Part shown: one piece after another, positions 49,988-62,966 of the stretch
Layout of the letters: every line of letters starts with the position of its first letter
Position numbering within the stretch: position 1 is the stretch's first letter
Assembly (NCBI GenBank): GCA_019426215.1
Contig: CM033401.1
Coordinates: 5,647,134-5,711,133 of the forward strand
Direction of reading: 5' to 3'
From: Buddleja alternifolia
Lineage: Eukaryota; Streptophyta; Magnoliopsida; Lamiales; Scrophulariaceae
Length of the DNA: 64,000 nucleotides
Made by a program: the position numbers and the translations under genes
The notes under the pieces: generated by a model
What the model saw: only the letters and a program-made list of their open reading frames with translations
The model's database searches: none
Told to the model about the DNA's origin: nothing

Positions 49988-52900
49988 GACCTCCTATGTT
50001 GGGGTAGGTTGAAGATGATAAAATTCATAACTATATATTGCAACCAAGATGTCATACTTTGATTTAAAGGTGGCCTTGAAGTGAGATTCAGTTATTACCT
50101 TCTATTTGTTGATAAGCAATTCTATTACAAGTGTTGAAAGATGTTATTTTAATTATGGCAAAAATTTGGCAAAAGTTCCACCCGCAAGACTTTGTCAAAT
50201 GTCAAGTCAATGTATAAATTTGGTGACTTTGATGTTGTAAGAGGTTTTTGCATACCCCTTTTACTATGTTGTTTCTTCTTCTAAATTATTCTAATATTGT
50301 CTTGGTCTTCTTGTCTTGGCATGCTTATAGAATATCTTTCCAAATCATAGAATCAATGGAAAATGAGAAAATAGGGTTGTCTTTACACTTGATTTCGAGT
50401 CTGGGAATAGTCACAAATCACAATCATGTACGCCATGGGCATCGAATGAAGTTCATTTTATATACAAATGAATGTGGTTGCAAGCAATTATCAAAAATGA
50501 AAAGAAAAGAAAAAAGAATGTGACTGCGTGGGGATAATGTTTTGCTGAGAATTCCTAAGAATCAATGCGACAATTGATATGGAGTTTTGAACTTGATTAA
50601 ATGGCATGGGTTTAGGTTCTACTACCACCAACAGAGTACGAGTCTTTATTTACTATCTTAGTTCATTGTTAAAAGTAATGATTGTCAGATGATTATAAAT
50701 TTAAAAAAAAAAAAAAAACTTACTTTATGTTATCACGACAAAATGCCTTTTTCCTTGTGATGTTATTGCACACTCACCTAATCGAATGGAAACACCATTA
50801 ACTTGTAAGCATGGTAAAGATGAAGAATCTTTGACATCAAAGTCAATACTAATCCCTAAGATGCTTTATCATTACAATAAAGCAAACCACTAATCACATC
50901 GAGTACCCAAAATTATTCCCTGCTAATGACAGGAAAATAATACTATCTATCTACATTTACATGTCAATAATATATACATCATAAATTGTGATGTTTCCTA
51001 GACACCGCTATAATCTCAAACATCATAGTGAATCCATAATAAATCTTATTATATGAATGATTGTAATAATGTCGAAATTCGCTAAGAAGTTCTTAATTCT
51101 AATCTTCATGTTAAAAAACTCGCCAATATTTGTGGCCATCCATCGTGATAAATGACCTTGATGACGACAACTTCATTTTAAAAACATTAGAAGTTCTAAG
51201 AATGTAGAGTGAGATTTTTAAAAACTTGAGAAGTTTTAGCCTTTAAAGTGTGGAAAAGATCGATTCAATCGTATGACATTTGTTAGCATAGATATATTTT
51301 TGGGAGTTAATGGCTTTGTGAAATCTGATACGATATAAGCATTTTAAAAAATGATTCCGATAATGGATTCAACTATGGAGGGCTTTTTGATAATTTATAG
51401 TAGATTAGTAGGCATAACTTCCATTATAAACAAGTGGACATATTTCGTGGAATTTGTAATTCAAATATAAACTCTGATGCCACTTTTAAAGTAGACATCA
51501 TTCGCTGAATGAACTACTTAAATCTTGTTTTCTTGTGTATTTGATTTTATTTTCAAAATTTCTTCGCTGCTGACTTGATCTTAAGAATTAGCAGGAATCA
51601 TATTTTATTTTTTGGGATATGATTAATCCCCACGAATACACAAATAATTATAATTATATCAGTGCGTGAAATTTGGGCACCGACCAAGAATCACTCCACT
51701 TTGGGTGATAGAATTAGTCAACAAATAAAAAAATCCCACAAAAACTTCATATGATTCCCACATCAACAAGAAGTGAACAAGCACTAAAAAGTCCCCCACA
51801 AAGGACCTAACTTTGCATTTTCTTCACAATTTCTCCTTTTTTGTTTCCCCACTTCCAAAGATAATTTTTCTTTTCTCCCAAATCCCAATCACATTCCCTA
51901 CACAAGTACAAACCATATCCCATCTTTATTGTCACAAATCTTAGCTCAATCTCCACCAAGGAGCGTGCACTACACGTGCCACTTTAAATGCCTATGAAAA
52001 AGGAAAAAACTATAATAAGAAAATCTTGTGCAGCCTCAAAAACCTATCACATTTTGACTTCTATACAAAAACTAACCTGCCCACCTGATTGATTTCATTT
52101 AGGCCACTAGGAATTCAGCGTGTTACTCCCGCTCCCAAACATATCAAGAATATATATATATATATATATATAAGGTATCAAAATTATTGAAATAAAATCC
52201 TTTTTTTCTATCAAAAAGTAAAATAATATAAAATCCTTTTCTTAGTAGTGACTAGTGACACTAACTCTCAAGAAAAGTCTGAATTCTAACTAAATCAAAG
52301 TCCCCAAAATCCCATAAAAATAAAATGATAGTCTGAGACTTTAGCCGCAATCTAGATCTTTTATATTAAAATATAATCCACTTAACTTATGATTAATTAT
52401 GTGATCAATATATTTCACCATTTTTACAAAATACGCTTGAATATAGAGCTAAAAGGTGAGTCAAATTATTCGATACTCGATTTGAGATCGACTGCTAAAA
52501 GTTTATTTGAGCTCGCTTCACTAACATATCAGATTAAATTTGAACAACTTTTTGCATTCGATAAATTTTGAAACTCGACTTAATCAACAAAAAATAATAA
52601 AATATGTACAAAACAATCAAATTACTCGAACTCGAACTCGAACTCGACTCGTGTTTGATCCGATCAATAATTAAACCAAGCTCAAACACAAATTTAAACT
52701 TGATAATAATTCAAACTAATTTGAACAATGACCTAATCGACATGACTCGACTTGTATACTGTCCTCTTTGAATGTGACTGAACTAAAATTGTACTAGAAT
52801 TATCAAGACCACACCATAACACACACATAAGAATCATAAGAATATCAGCAAGAGTAACCTTAATAAAAGCTGAAAAGAAGAAAAACAAGATCCACCTCGA
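49988..52900. other. Long spacer upstream of the LUX-type gene
   Basis: No gene is recognisable. The sequence is AT-rich with a poly(A) run at 50703-50718, a (TA)n run at about 52148-52171, and GAACTCGAACTCGAACTCGA (52628-52648). Distal promoter elements of the clock gene may lie here but none is assigned. Confidence 0.5.
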
Positions 52901-52908
52901 ACACCCCT

Positions 52909-52930
52909 CCCCCCCCCCCCCCCCCCCCCC
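52909..52930 (+). promoter_or_regulatory. C22 homopolymer upstream of the LUX-type gene
   Basis: It is a run of 22 C followed by ACCCCCACCCCTACCC. The complementary strand has four or more G-runs and could fold into a G-quadruplex, the C strand into an i-motif. It lies about 290 bases upstream of the start codon, so it may be in the promoter or 5' UTR. Confidence 0.6.
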
Positions 52931-53114
52931 ACCCCCACCCCTACCCACACATACATCTCTCTCTGTCTCTCTGCAAATCATTTCTTCCATCTTTCTTGAT
53001 TAATTAAGAGAGAGAAAGAAACTAAAAGTGAAACATAAAACCTCAAGTCTTCTCTCAAACTCCATCCCTCCTATAATATCCACACTCCCTAGAAAAAAAA
53101 AATCATTTCTCCCT

Positions 53115-53117
<3 letters not shown>

Positions 53118-53176
<59 letters not shown>
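53118..53176 (+). repeat. Compound (CT)n(AT)n microsatellite in the 5' leader
   Basis: About 16 CT units run straight into about 12 AT units, ending 43 bases before the ATG. CT/GA runs are common in plant 5' UTRs. Confidence 0.9.
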
Positions 53177-53218
53177 CACTAGGCTGTTCAATTTTCGCCG
53201 GAAAAAAGATAGAAAAAA

Positions 53219-54106
53219 ATGAGAGAAGAAGATTCAAATTGGTTCTCCAAATGGGAAGATAAATTACCCTCGCCGGAAGATTTAATCCCCTTATCACAAT
53301 CCCTAATTACCCCTGATCTAGCCCTAGCTTTCAACCTTCCAAATCCCCATAATACCCTCCACGGCCACCGCACGCCACCGCCGCCTCCGCCTCCGCAATC
53401 CGCAGCTCTCTCCTCCCAACCCAATTCCTCGGCCGAATTCGATTCCCCGGAGCTCAGCGCCGCCGCCGCCGCCGCCGACGAGCCGGCGCGAACCCTTAAG
53501 CGCCCCCGCCTCGTGTGGACCCCACAGTTGCACAAGAGATTCGTCGACGCGGTGGCGCATTTAGGGATCAAAAATGCGGTACCGAAGACGATAATGCAGC
53601 TGATGAGCGTCGATGGGCTTACCAGAGAGAATGTAGCTAGCCATTTACAGAAATACCGGCTTTATTTGAAGCGAATGCAGGGGATTCCGGGTCATTCCGG
53701 CGGCGGCGGCGGTAACAGCGCTGCGGCGATGGCGGTTTCCGGTGTCGACGCCGCCACCGACCATTTGTTTGCTAGCTCGCCCGTGCCCGCGCATTTCTTG
53801 CATCCGGGTAGGGCGAATTCGGATCATTTCAACGTGCCGTTTGTGCCAGTGGCGACCGCTGCAATGCACCACCACCACCACGGCCAGATGGCGGTGGTGG
53901 CACCGCACCATCACCGGTTCAGGCATTTTGTCGGGTCACCCCCGAATGGACAGTTTGATCATCATCATCCGTTTATTAGGCAACCTCTGCTGCAGGGGCA
54001 GAGGATCGCGGCGCAGGTGCATAGTAGTAACGGTGGGTATGCAGAGGATTTTGAATCCACTAATGGAAGACAAGTTCTCACATTGTTTCCTACTGGAGAC
54101 GATTGA
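53219..54106 (+). CDS. LUX: LUX/PCL1-type GARP transcription factor, 295 aa
   Basis: This matches LUX ARRHYTHMO/PCL1 (and its paralogue BOA), the DNA-binding subunit of the evening complex with ELF3 and ELF4, which represses clock and growth genes in the nucleus at night. The single GARP (Myb-like) domain spans about residues 94-155: [35 protein letters not shown], then SHLQKYR at 141-147 and LYLKRMQG. The N-terminus has the conserved [20 protein letters not shown] block. The rest is Pro-, Ala- and Gly-rich with a His run (about 216-221). Intronless, as in Arabidopsis. The length is close to LUX (323) and BOA (298), so LUX against BOA is not settled. The leader carries the microsatellite at 53118-53176. 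Confidence 0.92.
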   Translation: MREEDSNWFSKWEDKLPSPEDLIPLSQSLITPDLALAFNLPNPHNTLHGHRTPPPPPPPQSAALSSQPNSSAEFDSPELSAAAAAADEPARTLKRPRLVWTPQLHKRFVDAVAHLGIKNAVPKTIMQLMSVDGLTRENVASHLQKYRLYLKRMQGIPGHSGGGGGNSAAAMAVSGVDAATDHLFASSPVPAHFLHPGRANSDHFNVPFVPVATAAMHHHHHGQMAVVAPHHHRFRHFVGSPPNGQFDHHHPFIRQPLLQGQRIAAQVHSSNGGYAEDFESTNGRQVLTLFPTGDD

Positions 54107-55453
54107 GCGTTTCTTCGCGGTATAAAATTTATCGTTTCTTATGAAATTTGGTGAATTTGGCCTAAGATTATTAGCATTGGGACGTCGTTAACTGATTTAG
54201 TTACTATATTAGTTATTGTGTTCTTCATGTGGATCTCAGTTTGTGTCTATAAGTAGTAGTGGCTGCAGAGATTAAGTACTATTGTCGTTGAATCCGTTTC
54301 CACGGTTTTTCCGTCTCGTAAGTGTAATTAAGTTGTCAATTAGCATACAGATGTTGATAATTGATCTTCTAGTATCACATTTTGTGCAGATATTGATTTT
54401 CCTTCGTAGTTCTCTTTGTTTCTTCGTTTTAGTATCGTGTAGAGATGAGACATTGTTGTATAGGGTGTGATTTCCTAGCGCAACGTTTGAAGCTTGATAT
54501 ATTCGACGTTTTTTCAGAGAAATAATAACTATTCTAATGTTATCTCGGTCTGCTTCTTGTGTCGTATGAGTATTATACGAAGTGTAGCTGCATGTTTTTG
54601 AATTTGTCAAGCTCTATTATAAGGTTGTCGCATTGTTCGAAATGTCTCTATACAGTTTATCTGTATCTAATTGTCGTATAAAGATGTTTATTTCCCAATA
54701 TTTGGAATCTTGTTTAAGGTTTTGCAGCAAAAGATCAACAGATTCTTGATCATCTATACAACATGATCTGAGCTGCTATAGTGTTGATAATACTTCTTAA
54801 ATCTTACGTTGCTCGTGTTGTCTTTTGCTCTAATGTTTTTATTTCTTCCACCGTGTCCTTCGTTTTCTATTGTTGTGTTCGGAAACTGAAGTAGAAAGTC
54901 GTAATTCAATACCCCGTGATCAGGGCGGAGCTAGGTTTTTTGATGGGGAGGGGGGAGCTTGATATATAAGTCTTTGGGGGTAAAATTTTGAATATAAAAA
55001 CTCGTAGGTCAAAAATAAATTTATTTGAAGTTCAGTGGGCGGTTGCCACCACCAGTCCCTCGTCCTGCCTCCGTCTCTACATCGTGAGTCTATCGAATAA
55101 CGGCTTGGAGTGGAAAGTTTCTAATTTTTACCAATTCGTCTTTGTGATTTCATACGGTCTCGAGATTTTGAGAGTCGATAGTTCACAACTGTTCAGTAGT
55201 GACACCTACTACGAATCATACATAATATTTGATGTGTAAAGGAATATGGTGCCTTTTTGGTGTAAACAATGTTGTTTGGTACAACTGTGAAGAGGAATAA
55301 TATGTAACTTTCACAACTTAGGCATGTTGTATAGCCGTACCTTATCTTCCAATTATTTATTATTATTTTTTGATAAGTTATCTTCCTATTATATTAAAAA
55401 TATCCTTTGCTTAAGGTTGTATCAAAGTCAAAAGTAGCATTTCCTATTGTATA
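54107..55453. other. 3' UTR and spacer of the LUX-type gene
   Basis: T-rich text typical of a plant 3' UTR runs to about 54700. No further gene was seen. CAGGGCGGAGCTAGGTTTTT (about 54922) resembles the ends of dispersed plant repeats (compare AGAGGCGGAGCCAGGAGGCC near 57625). Confidence 0.5.
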
Positions 55454-55642
55454 TGTTGCCATGTTTATGACAATTATTGTCCTAGGGGGTGAAAGAGGGT
55501 CCATTCGATGTCACACCCGGTGTTGCCATGTTTATGACAATTATTGTCCTAGGGGGGTGAAAGAGGGTCCATTCGACGCCGCACCCGGTGTTGCCATGTT
55601 TATGATTATTATTGTCCTAAGGGGGTGAAAGAGGGTCCAGGA
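55454..55642. repeat. 67/68-bp minisatellite, about 2.8 copies
   Basis: TGTTGCCATGTTTATGACAA begins at 55454 (as ATGTTGCC), 55521 and 55589; each unit contains GTCCTAGGGGG(G)TGAAAGAGG. The copies differ at a few sites. Confidence 0.9.
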
Positions 55643-56073
55643 GCTTGTTAATAGCTATAGAATTTCAAGTTCCAATGGAATTATAATTATTTTTGTATAA
55701 TAAATTTTATGCCATTTCATTCATATGAAGGACTCAAGAAAAAATTACTAAAAATTTCTTATAATAAATTTTTATATTAAAAAAAGTCACGTTAATATTC
55801 TTGAATCCAAAAAATTAATTTCATCAACTTTTCATTCCAAAAATCCCAATATTTAGGGTTAATAAACTTACGAACTTGAATTTTCTTAACTTTCTAAACT
55901 AAAAAATAATCAATTGTAGTTTTATATAGTAATTTCCCCGTCAAATTGCATATGAATATTTTGGATATTGAGCCGAAATTATGAGGAAGGCCTGAAGAAG
56001 ATGATCAGGAAATTTCTTGAAACGGAAAACATATAGAAACTGATGAAGAGATCTTTGTGTCCCCACCACCACC

Positions 56074-56106
<33 letters not shown>

Positions 56107-59063
56107 GTTGGAAGATTGAATTTTGGGGAGCATTATTGCCCCAAGTTGGCGTTATTGAATTATGATTTACTCCCACGGTTTATTTTAAGGAGAAAAATAA
56201 CTATGGTGACTTATTATTTATTTACACATATTTTTGGCTTGGCCATAACTTCTTGTTGTCCCATTCATTTTAATGTGGACCAGCTTAACAATTAGATAGC
56301 CCCAGGACTTAGAGTTGATTCTTTTTGTCTTCTAAGATATTTAATAATGAACTATATCTCAACCACAAAAAAAAAAAAAAAAGCAAATTCCATAATTGAA
56401 TTATGGGATGACAAACTAAGTTGCATGCGGGAAATGAGATGCTACCCAAGTGGGTATGTAGCCAAGTAAATTTTAAATCGTTGGATCATACATGATGAGG
56501 TAGTTATAGATGGTTATTTCACTTTATGACATCATCATATTCATATATAGTGGTTGACAAATACACTTCAATATTACCCACTTTGTTAGCATAAAAATTT
56601 TCGTTGCATTATACGCAACACCCATCTTTTCTTCTTTTTTTCCTTTTTAGTTTCTAAAGTACCTCAGGCGAAAAAACTCAAAATTAATTTCTCGAAATAG
56701 TATTAAATTCAATTACATTTCACCATATATAAGATCTACAATTTAAGATTGTGTTTTTTTGTGTTTTTATAGCTATATTTTTATTTTCATTCTCATTTGA
56801 AAATGAAATACACAGTTTACATCATTTTCAACTGAAAATACATTTATTTTCGTTTTCACTTACACATTCTCCAATAACTACTTTTTACATTACCAATTCA
56901 CACGTACCTTTTTCTTTCTCTCACATCTTCTTCTAAAATGCATTTTTTTGGGCAATAATTGTGGTGCTATAATTGAATAAAATACATAGTATTAATTTTC
57001 ACATGCTTGTGCATATTTCAAGATCAATTTTGAGTATTTTTAGTGCTTTTTTGCGGCCACTTTTATTATTTTTATTTACAAGTATACTTAATCAAATAAT
57101 ATTATCTATTATTTTATCTATATTATATACATAATTATTATTTTTAACTAACTCAATCATTTCACACATTATCAAATCATCAATTCCAACTATTTTAAAA
57201 AACACAACCAAATATGCCGTCATTTTCACACAAAAATTAAAAAACTCATTTTTCTATACATTTTAGAAAATGATGGTTAAAAAAAAAATTCTCCAAATAG
57301 TGCCTAATTTTTTTTATGAAACGTCCAGTGTCTTTTTCACTTCGTTCGACCTCTATTAGTACAACATTGCCATATTATCAACCCATGAAAAAAATTATTT
57401 TGTTTTTTCTTTTCTTTTTTTTTCATTTTCATGAGCTTTGGTGGCTCGGGGTCTTGAGTTGCAAGCGTATTAACAAAATTCTCCGTACCCAATGAATAAA
57501 ATTTGTTATATGTAAACTTATAAATAGGGTAAACCACCGATTCCCCCGACGTATAACATGTTTTGCACTTTGCCCCTATAAGTTTTAGTGTAACAAACTT
57601 ATTTCAAATTTCAAAACTATAATGACTAGAGGCGGAGCCAGGAGGCCGGTGGTGGCAACCCCCAACTTCTGAAAAATATTTTTTAAGCTTACAAGTTTTT
57701 TCATTTTTGAAATTTTGCCGCCCAAAGCTAAAAAATCTCAAACTTTTTCCTTATTTTCTCGTATTCGCTCCTCGGATATAAAATTCTGGCTCCGTTCCTG
57801 ACAATGGCCTCTTTCCAGATTTATTCATATCCGAAGAAGATTAAATAACCTTGATAAATTTTGTGTGCGAGCTTCTTATTGCAAACTTTTAGATGTATTC
57901 ATCTATAATCTATTACTCGATCATAAATTATTAGAAGTTTCATCTTTTCACACACACATACACTACATTCATTAAATAAACCATTTGCTTTTCTTTGCTT
58001 GTTATTATACGAATCAATAACGAATTTCTAGGACCAATTTTATCACACGATTATATATTTTAATAATTTCCTTAAAAAATTGAGCCCAAATCTCAAATTT
58101 GTAACAAAGAGTATGGGTCACAATTATTTATAATTTTTCTTTTTAAAAGATGGTGTGCTAATCCACATATAAAAAGCATGCTACCCTCCTACAGGACCGG
58201 CATGATTCTTGGTCCTTTCTTAATTTATCCAAACAGATCCGATCTGTTAACAACTTATTACCTCATATAAAACATAATTAAATTTAAATAAATAATTGGA
58301 TTTTTCCCAAATTGATTTTGTCACAAGGGCTGCATTCATTGTTTGACAGTTCATATCAAAGACAACACCCCATGCAATGCAAATCTATAGTAGTTGTGGG
58401 AATCAATAAACAAAACCCTCAATTATCCATCAACTTTACAATTTTATAATATCAAGAAAAATTATAAACATAAAATAACTTATATAATATGATATAAAGC
58501 TGGCAATGAATTATTCTCAAGGCATCATTTGCCATTTTGTTAAATAATAATAGTAGACAACCCACAAATTTGCCTCCCACCTTGAACCATGTGCTTTGGA
58601 TACATCTTTATGGTCTATGGATTAACAAAATCTTAAGATGTGGTTAGGTTACTTCAAGAATGATATAATATGAGCCTCTTGCCAATAAAAGACACAAGGA
58701 ATCAACTCGATTTTTAGGAGTTTTCGGGACCCAGAATTGCAAGACAATTGTAATAATCCAAAAGGTTCTAGAATAATTGCAATAATTCATATACATAAAT
58801 TGAAGTACATTTAATTATACACGAATAACTATAATTAATCAGAATTTGGATAAATCCACATACTCCATAGGAATCATTTGATTTGGCTCTAGTTTCTTTA
58901 TTCATCTTGAATGTCACCTTGTTATTGAAGTAAAGTGCCATTTGATATTGCCAATTGGTATTAATTAAGTAATTGATCCAAAGATTTTGGAATTTATAGG
59001 TATTTGCAATTTGGAAGTTAAGATGAATCTATAGTACTCTATTCTACCCCATTCCCAATGTTA
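55643..59063. other. Gene-free AT-rich spacer
   Basis: No gene was recognised. It holds an arm-like relative of the 47119-47720 MITE (about 55735-55900), a (TAA)n microsatellite (about 56074-56105), and a GGCGGAGCCAGG repeat end (about 57625) with a matching GGCTCCG near 57788. Confidence 0.5.
56074..56105. repeat. (TAA)n microsatellite
   Basis: About 10 trinucleotide units, followed by G. Confidence 0.9.
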
Positions 59064-59065
59064 TA

Positions 59066-59413
59066 CTCTTTCCATCCCAAAAAAGATGTCCAATATTCCA
59101 CTTTTATCTGTCCTAAAATAATTGTCCCTTACTATAATGTATGTTTTTATCGTCTAATCAGACTATATTACCCTCCATTTTAATTGAAAAATGTATAATT
59201 AATTCATTTTTATTGTAAAACAACAATCATATTTAAGGAAGGTAGTTTCATATGTGGATAATAGATAATAGTCATAAATTAAATTTATGGTTTGTTTAGA
59301 AGGTAATATTATTAGTTGTCTTTTGTTTTCTGAAAGGGTTTTCTAGGAAAAACATGAACTTTTGATAATTTCTAAGAAATGTTAAAGAGAACATCTTTTT
59401 GGGACGGAATGAG
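59066..59413. mobile_element. Stowaway MITE, 348 bp
   Basis: The ends CTCTTTCCATCCCAAAAAAG and CTTTTTGGGACGGAATGAG are inverted repeats of the Stowaway (Tc1/Mariner) consensus, with a TA target duplication at 59064-59065 and 59414-59415. GATGTCC and GAACATC extend the pairing. Confidence 0.92.
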
Positions 59414-59732
59414 TATTAATAATTATTTTTCTCCCCAATTTTCTAGGTTTTCCATTGCAATTCTTCTAAATATTCATAAAACAATTAAATTAATGAATCA
59501 ACATCAGTTATTAGTAATCACACTTTGCTAACCGAGGGAAGACTGTGAATAAATTCTTGAACTTTTGAGGGTTTAAAAACCCTATTTTATTGACAAAGAA
59601 TCGATACCATAGCACAAAGTGACATGTAAATAGGATTTTTAGGTTCAAAAACATTTTGCACACTACTATAAAGATACTTTGCGTCTCTTTTCAAGCAAAA
59701 TAGACTTAAAAATGCAATAATATTTTCATTAA
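59414..59732. other. Spacer between MITEs
   Basis: No gene or repeat was recognised. Confidence 0.5.
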
Positions 59733-60014
59733 GAGAGTATTTGGCTAAGCTTATAAGCTCTTTAAAACATTTATAAGATGTTTTAGAGCTTATAAGCTAT
59801 TACAAAGTGTTTGGTAATTTTTTTGTTAAAACAACTTATAAGCTTTTAAAATAAGATGTTAAGAGCTTATAAACTCTTAAAAAATAAGTAAGGCAACCTC
59901 AACTTATTTTTTAAGATCTTATAAACTGAAAAGATTATAAGCTCCAAAAACATCTTATAAGCACTAAGAGCTTAGCTTATAAACTCTTCAAAATAAGTTT
60001 AGCCAAACACCTTC
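59733..60014. mobile_element. Tourist-like MITE, 282 bp
   Basis: The ends GAGAGTATTTGGCTAAGCTT and AAGTTTAGCCAAACACCTTC are imperfect inverted repeats with TAA at 59730-59732 and 60015-60017. The interior is filled with CTTATAAGCT-type words. Confidence 0.8.
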
Positions 60015-60361
60015 TAACTTCGTGTTTACTTCAACTTACATCCAAGATGTTGGGTTAGTGGAGTCGGGCCAAAAAGAGAAGTCAAGAGCTAAATGAATGG
60101 GTCAAGAAACGAAGTTTGAGTAGAGAGATAACAGTACCCACGATTAAAGTGTGTTTTAGCCGCGGTTACCCAATGCAAAGTTTTTCACTTTGGATCCGCG
60201 TTTTAAGCACGGCTATTGGTAGGCAACAGTTTGGGTAGTCAGGACAGTGATTTAGCACAAGCGTATTTTATGCAATTTTTCATTTCCTTTTTGTTTCCTA
60301 ATGCTTTTAGACTTGTTTTATTCTATTAGGAACTTTATTTCCTAGTTTGATAGAATTTTGG

Positions 60362-61490
60362 GGGTTATTTGCATCCACCTCTCTTGAGGTATTGCGCTTT
60401 GGCAAACACCCCCCTCATGTATTAGATTTTGGCATCCACCACTCCTATGTGTAAAAAAAAGTAAATTATAAATTATTTTTTCTACCCTTAGTTTATATAT
60501 TTTCTATTTTTACTTCATTCCATTACTTTTCTTATTAAATAGAAAAACGAGAGTAACAAATTTTAAACAAATAGTTACTTTTATTTAAAAATATGCATAA
60601 CAATCAATATATCAAACTTAATTTAAATAAACTTAAATATGTGTTTTTCCAATTGTCTTTGTGTGGTTCTTGAATTATATTTTTTAATATTTCAAATAAC
60701 TTTTTGATAAATTAGCAGTTCTTTATTTCTTTTATAAAAATTTAAAATATATATATATACACATTATTGCTTATTGTAATAGACAAAAATCTGAAAACTC
60801 ATATGGTAATTTTGTTTTAACTTCAATGTCCCATTATATATTCTCATCTTTTTCTTCTTTTTTTTCTACTAAGTAGAAATAAGACTAAAAAGAAGTAAAA
60901 TAAATATAAATGAACATTTACTTGAAAATAAATATTATCATTTGAAATATATTTAATATGATAGTGAAAAAAATTAAGAGATTCCTAAATTGTCTAGGAC
61001 CTCTTTAGTTTCTATTTTAAAATCATCAACGGGTCCTTAAGCAAAGAAATTAAAACTAAATTACTCTTTCAATTTTTATATTTTTGTTTATTATGTTATT
61101 GCGAATAAAAAAAATTGTAAAATGGGTATTTGAGATGGGAGAAAAATATTGATATGAATTTTTTGAACATAAAAATCTATTTTGAGGTTTTTGTAATTTT
61201 TTCTTTGATATATTACTTGATATAATAATTATTTCCAAATTAAAAATAATTATTCATGATAATTATTAGTAATGAAGAGTTTTCATTAGCTTAACATATA
61301 TTCCTTTCCTTTTTCTATTTAATAAGAAAAGAAAGGAATGAAATGAAAAAAATAGAAATATAAACCAAGGGTAAAATCGATAGTGTATATAATTTATTAC
61401 ATATAGAAGTGGTGAATGCCAAATTTTAATACATGAGGAGAGGTACTTGCCAAAGCGTAATACTTAAGGGAAAGTGGATGCAAATAACCC
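60362..61490. mobile_element. Fold-back element with arms of about 190 bp
   Basis: GGGTTATTTGCATCCAC at 60362 and GTGGATGCAAATAACCC ending at 61490 are perfect complements. Pairing continues inward (TTGGCAAACACC / GGTACTTGCCAA; TTTCTTATTAAATAG / CTATTTAATAAGAAAAG). There is no coding capacity. The flanks (GAATTTTG, AAATTCTTTG) hint at a decayed target duplication, so it may be Mutator-type. Confidence 0.75.
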
Positions 61491-61596
61491 AAATTCTTTG
61501 CTCTACCATTATAAATACAAGAACTCGATTTGTAATTGATGAATCACAACAAAAGTAAATACAATCTAGTTTGAAGTAGGTTTTTCCGTGTTTGAG

Positions 61597-61746
61597 GGAA
61601 AATTCTATGTCACACCGTTACCAATGGTCTCAGTGTGACATACACCATTAGATCGGGGGTATTTTAGTCAACACCCCTCTATAAGGGGGGTCCAATGATG
61701 TATGCCACACCGGGACCATTGGTACCGGTGTGACATAGAATGGCCT
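61597..61746. mobile_element. Mutator-type MITE, 150 bp
   Basis: The ends (GGAAAATTCTATGTCACACC and GGTGTGACATAGAATGGCCT) are inverted repeats. A perfect 9-bp duplication GTGTTTGAG lies at 61588-61596 and 61747-61755. Confidence 0.88.
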
Positions 61747-61755
61747 GTGTTTGAG

Positions 61756-62599
61756 TATCCACCAAGAAATATCAGTCTTTCTTTATTGCTTTTATTTTTT
61801 TCCTTTGTTCACTTATTTTGTCCAAGTTTCACCTATTAATCCGTTGTGTCCCTAACACAAAACAGTCGCACTAAGTTACGGGGGAAAAAAACACATTCGT
61901 TTACGAAAAAAATAATTCCACATTTCTTCACACAGTTTCCAGAATAATTCTTATAAAATTTCACACTCTAATGTTCGATCTAATCACAATCATCTGTGCA
62001 TAATATTTTAGATCTCACCAAGTGAAAAATTGCAATATCCTTACTCGAATCCTATGAGCTCCCAAGAACGACGAAATTTTGTCAATTATTAGAAATCAAG
62101 ACGTGGGCAAATTAAGTATCTAGTTGTGACATAACAATAGAAATCAGAAATACAAATAATGTTAACTAGTCGATAGTAAATGTTTTTCACCAACTTTTAA
62201 CAATCAAAAGTACAAGCCAAAAAAAACCAAAGAGAAGCTAGATTATAATATCAAGTTCAACTGTCTTCAACACAAACCTAAATCCGGACACCCTAGAGAT
62301 AAACAGACATTTCCCAGATATTCCAACTGTTACCGATGATGGTTCTGCGAGTAATCAAAACTTAGAGGCTGCTGACAGAAGGGAGCCTACAGAAAACATA
62401 ACAGAGATGCATCAGTTGTACGCCAAGATAAATCAATCGGACGTGTATAAAGAAAAGAAAGATCAAATAACATCAAAATTTATAAGATTCAGAACTCCCG
62501 TCCAAATTGAAGAATGAATCAACTCAAGTACAAACAGAACATCTCGTTCTTGACAATGTTGAGATCGGTAAAATGAGATTCCATGTCATCTTTCACTAA
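61756..62599. other. Non-coding spacer, possibly 3' UTR of the R3H/SUZ gene
   Basis: No gene was recognised. On the minus strand this lies downstream of the R3H/SUZ gene, and part of it may be its 3' UTR. Confidence 0.4.
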
Positions 62600-62747
62600 G
62601 GCTATGTTTGGTTCTCGGATTTTGCTAATGAAAGGAAAAGGAAAAAATTCTTATCGCTGCAAATGAGAGTACTTTGTGCTTCATTGTTTGATGATTCTCA
62701 TTTTCCTTTTTCTTTTCCTCACCAAAATCCAAGAACCAAACATACCC
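62600..62747. mobile_element. Tourist-like MITE, 148 bp
   Basis: GGCTATGTTTGGTTCTCGGA and AAGAACCAAACATACCC are inverted repeats flanked by TAA (62597-62599 and 62748-62750). Most of the element can form one hairpin. Confidence 0.9.
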
Positions 62748-62966
62748 TAAAAGTTTGCTCTCAAATTCAAATTCGATTCAAGTCTATTAGAAATAATTAT
62801 TATTAACGCCAACCACACACCGACCCAACTATCCATTCTCTCTCTTCCTTCTACTATTTCATAACTTAAGCAACCACCACACAATCACAAACAATCCTTG
62901 ATAGTACGTTACCAACCCGAATAAATCGGATACCTCACGTTTAAGCAGTTGGTGGATTTATCATGG

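Noticed and set aside
53188..53926. Minus-strand frames opposite the LUX-type gene
   Set aside because: GC-rich coding sequence leaves the reverse strand open; there are no domain motifs, while the plus strand has a clear GARP domain.
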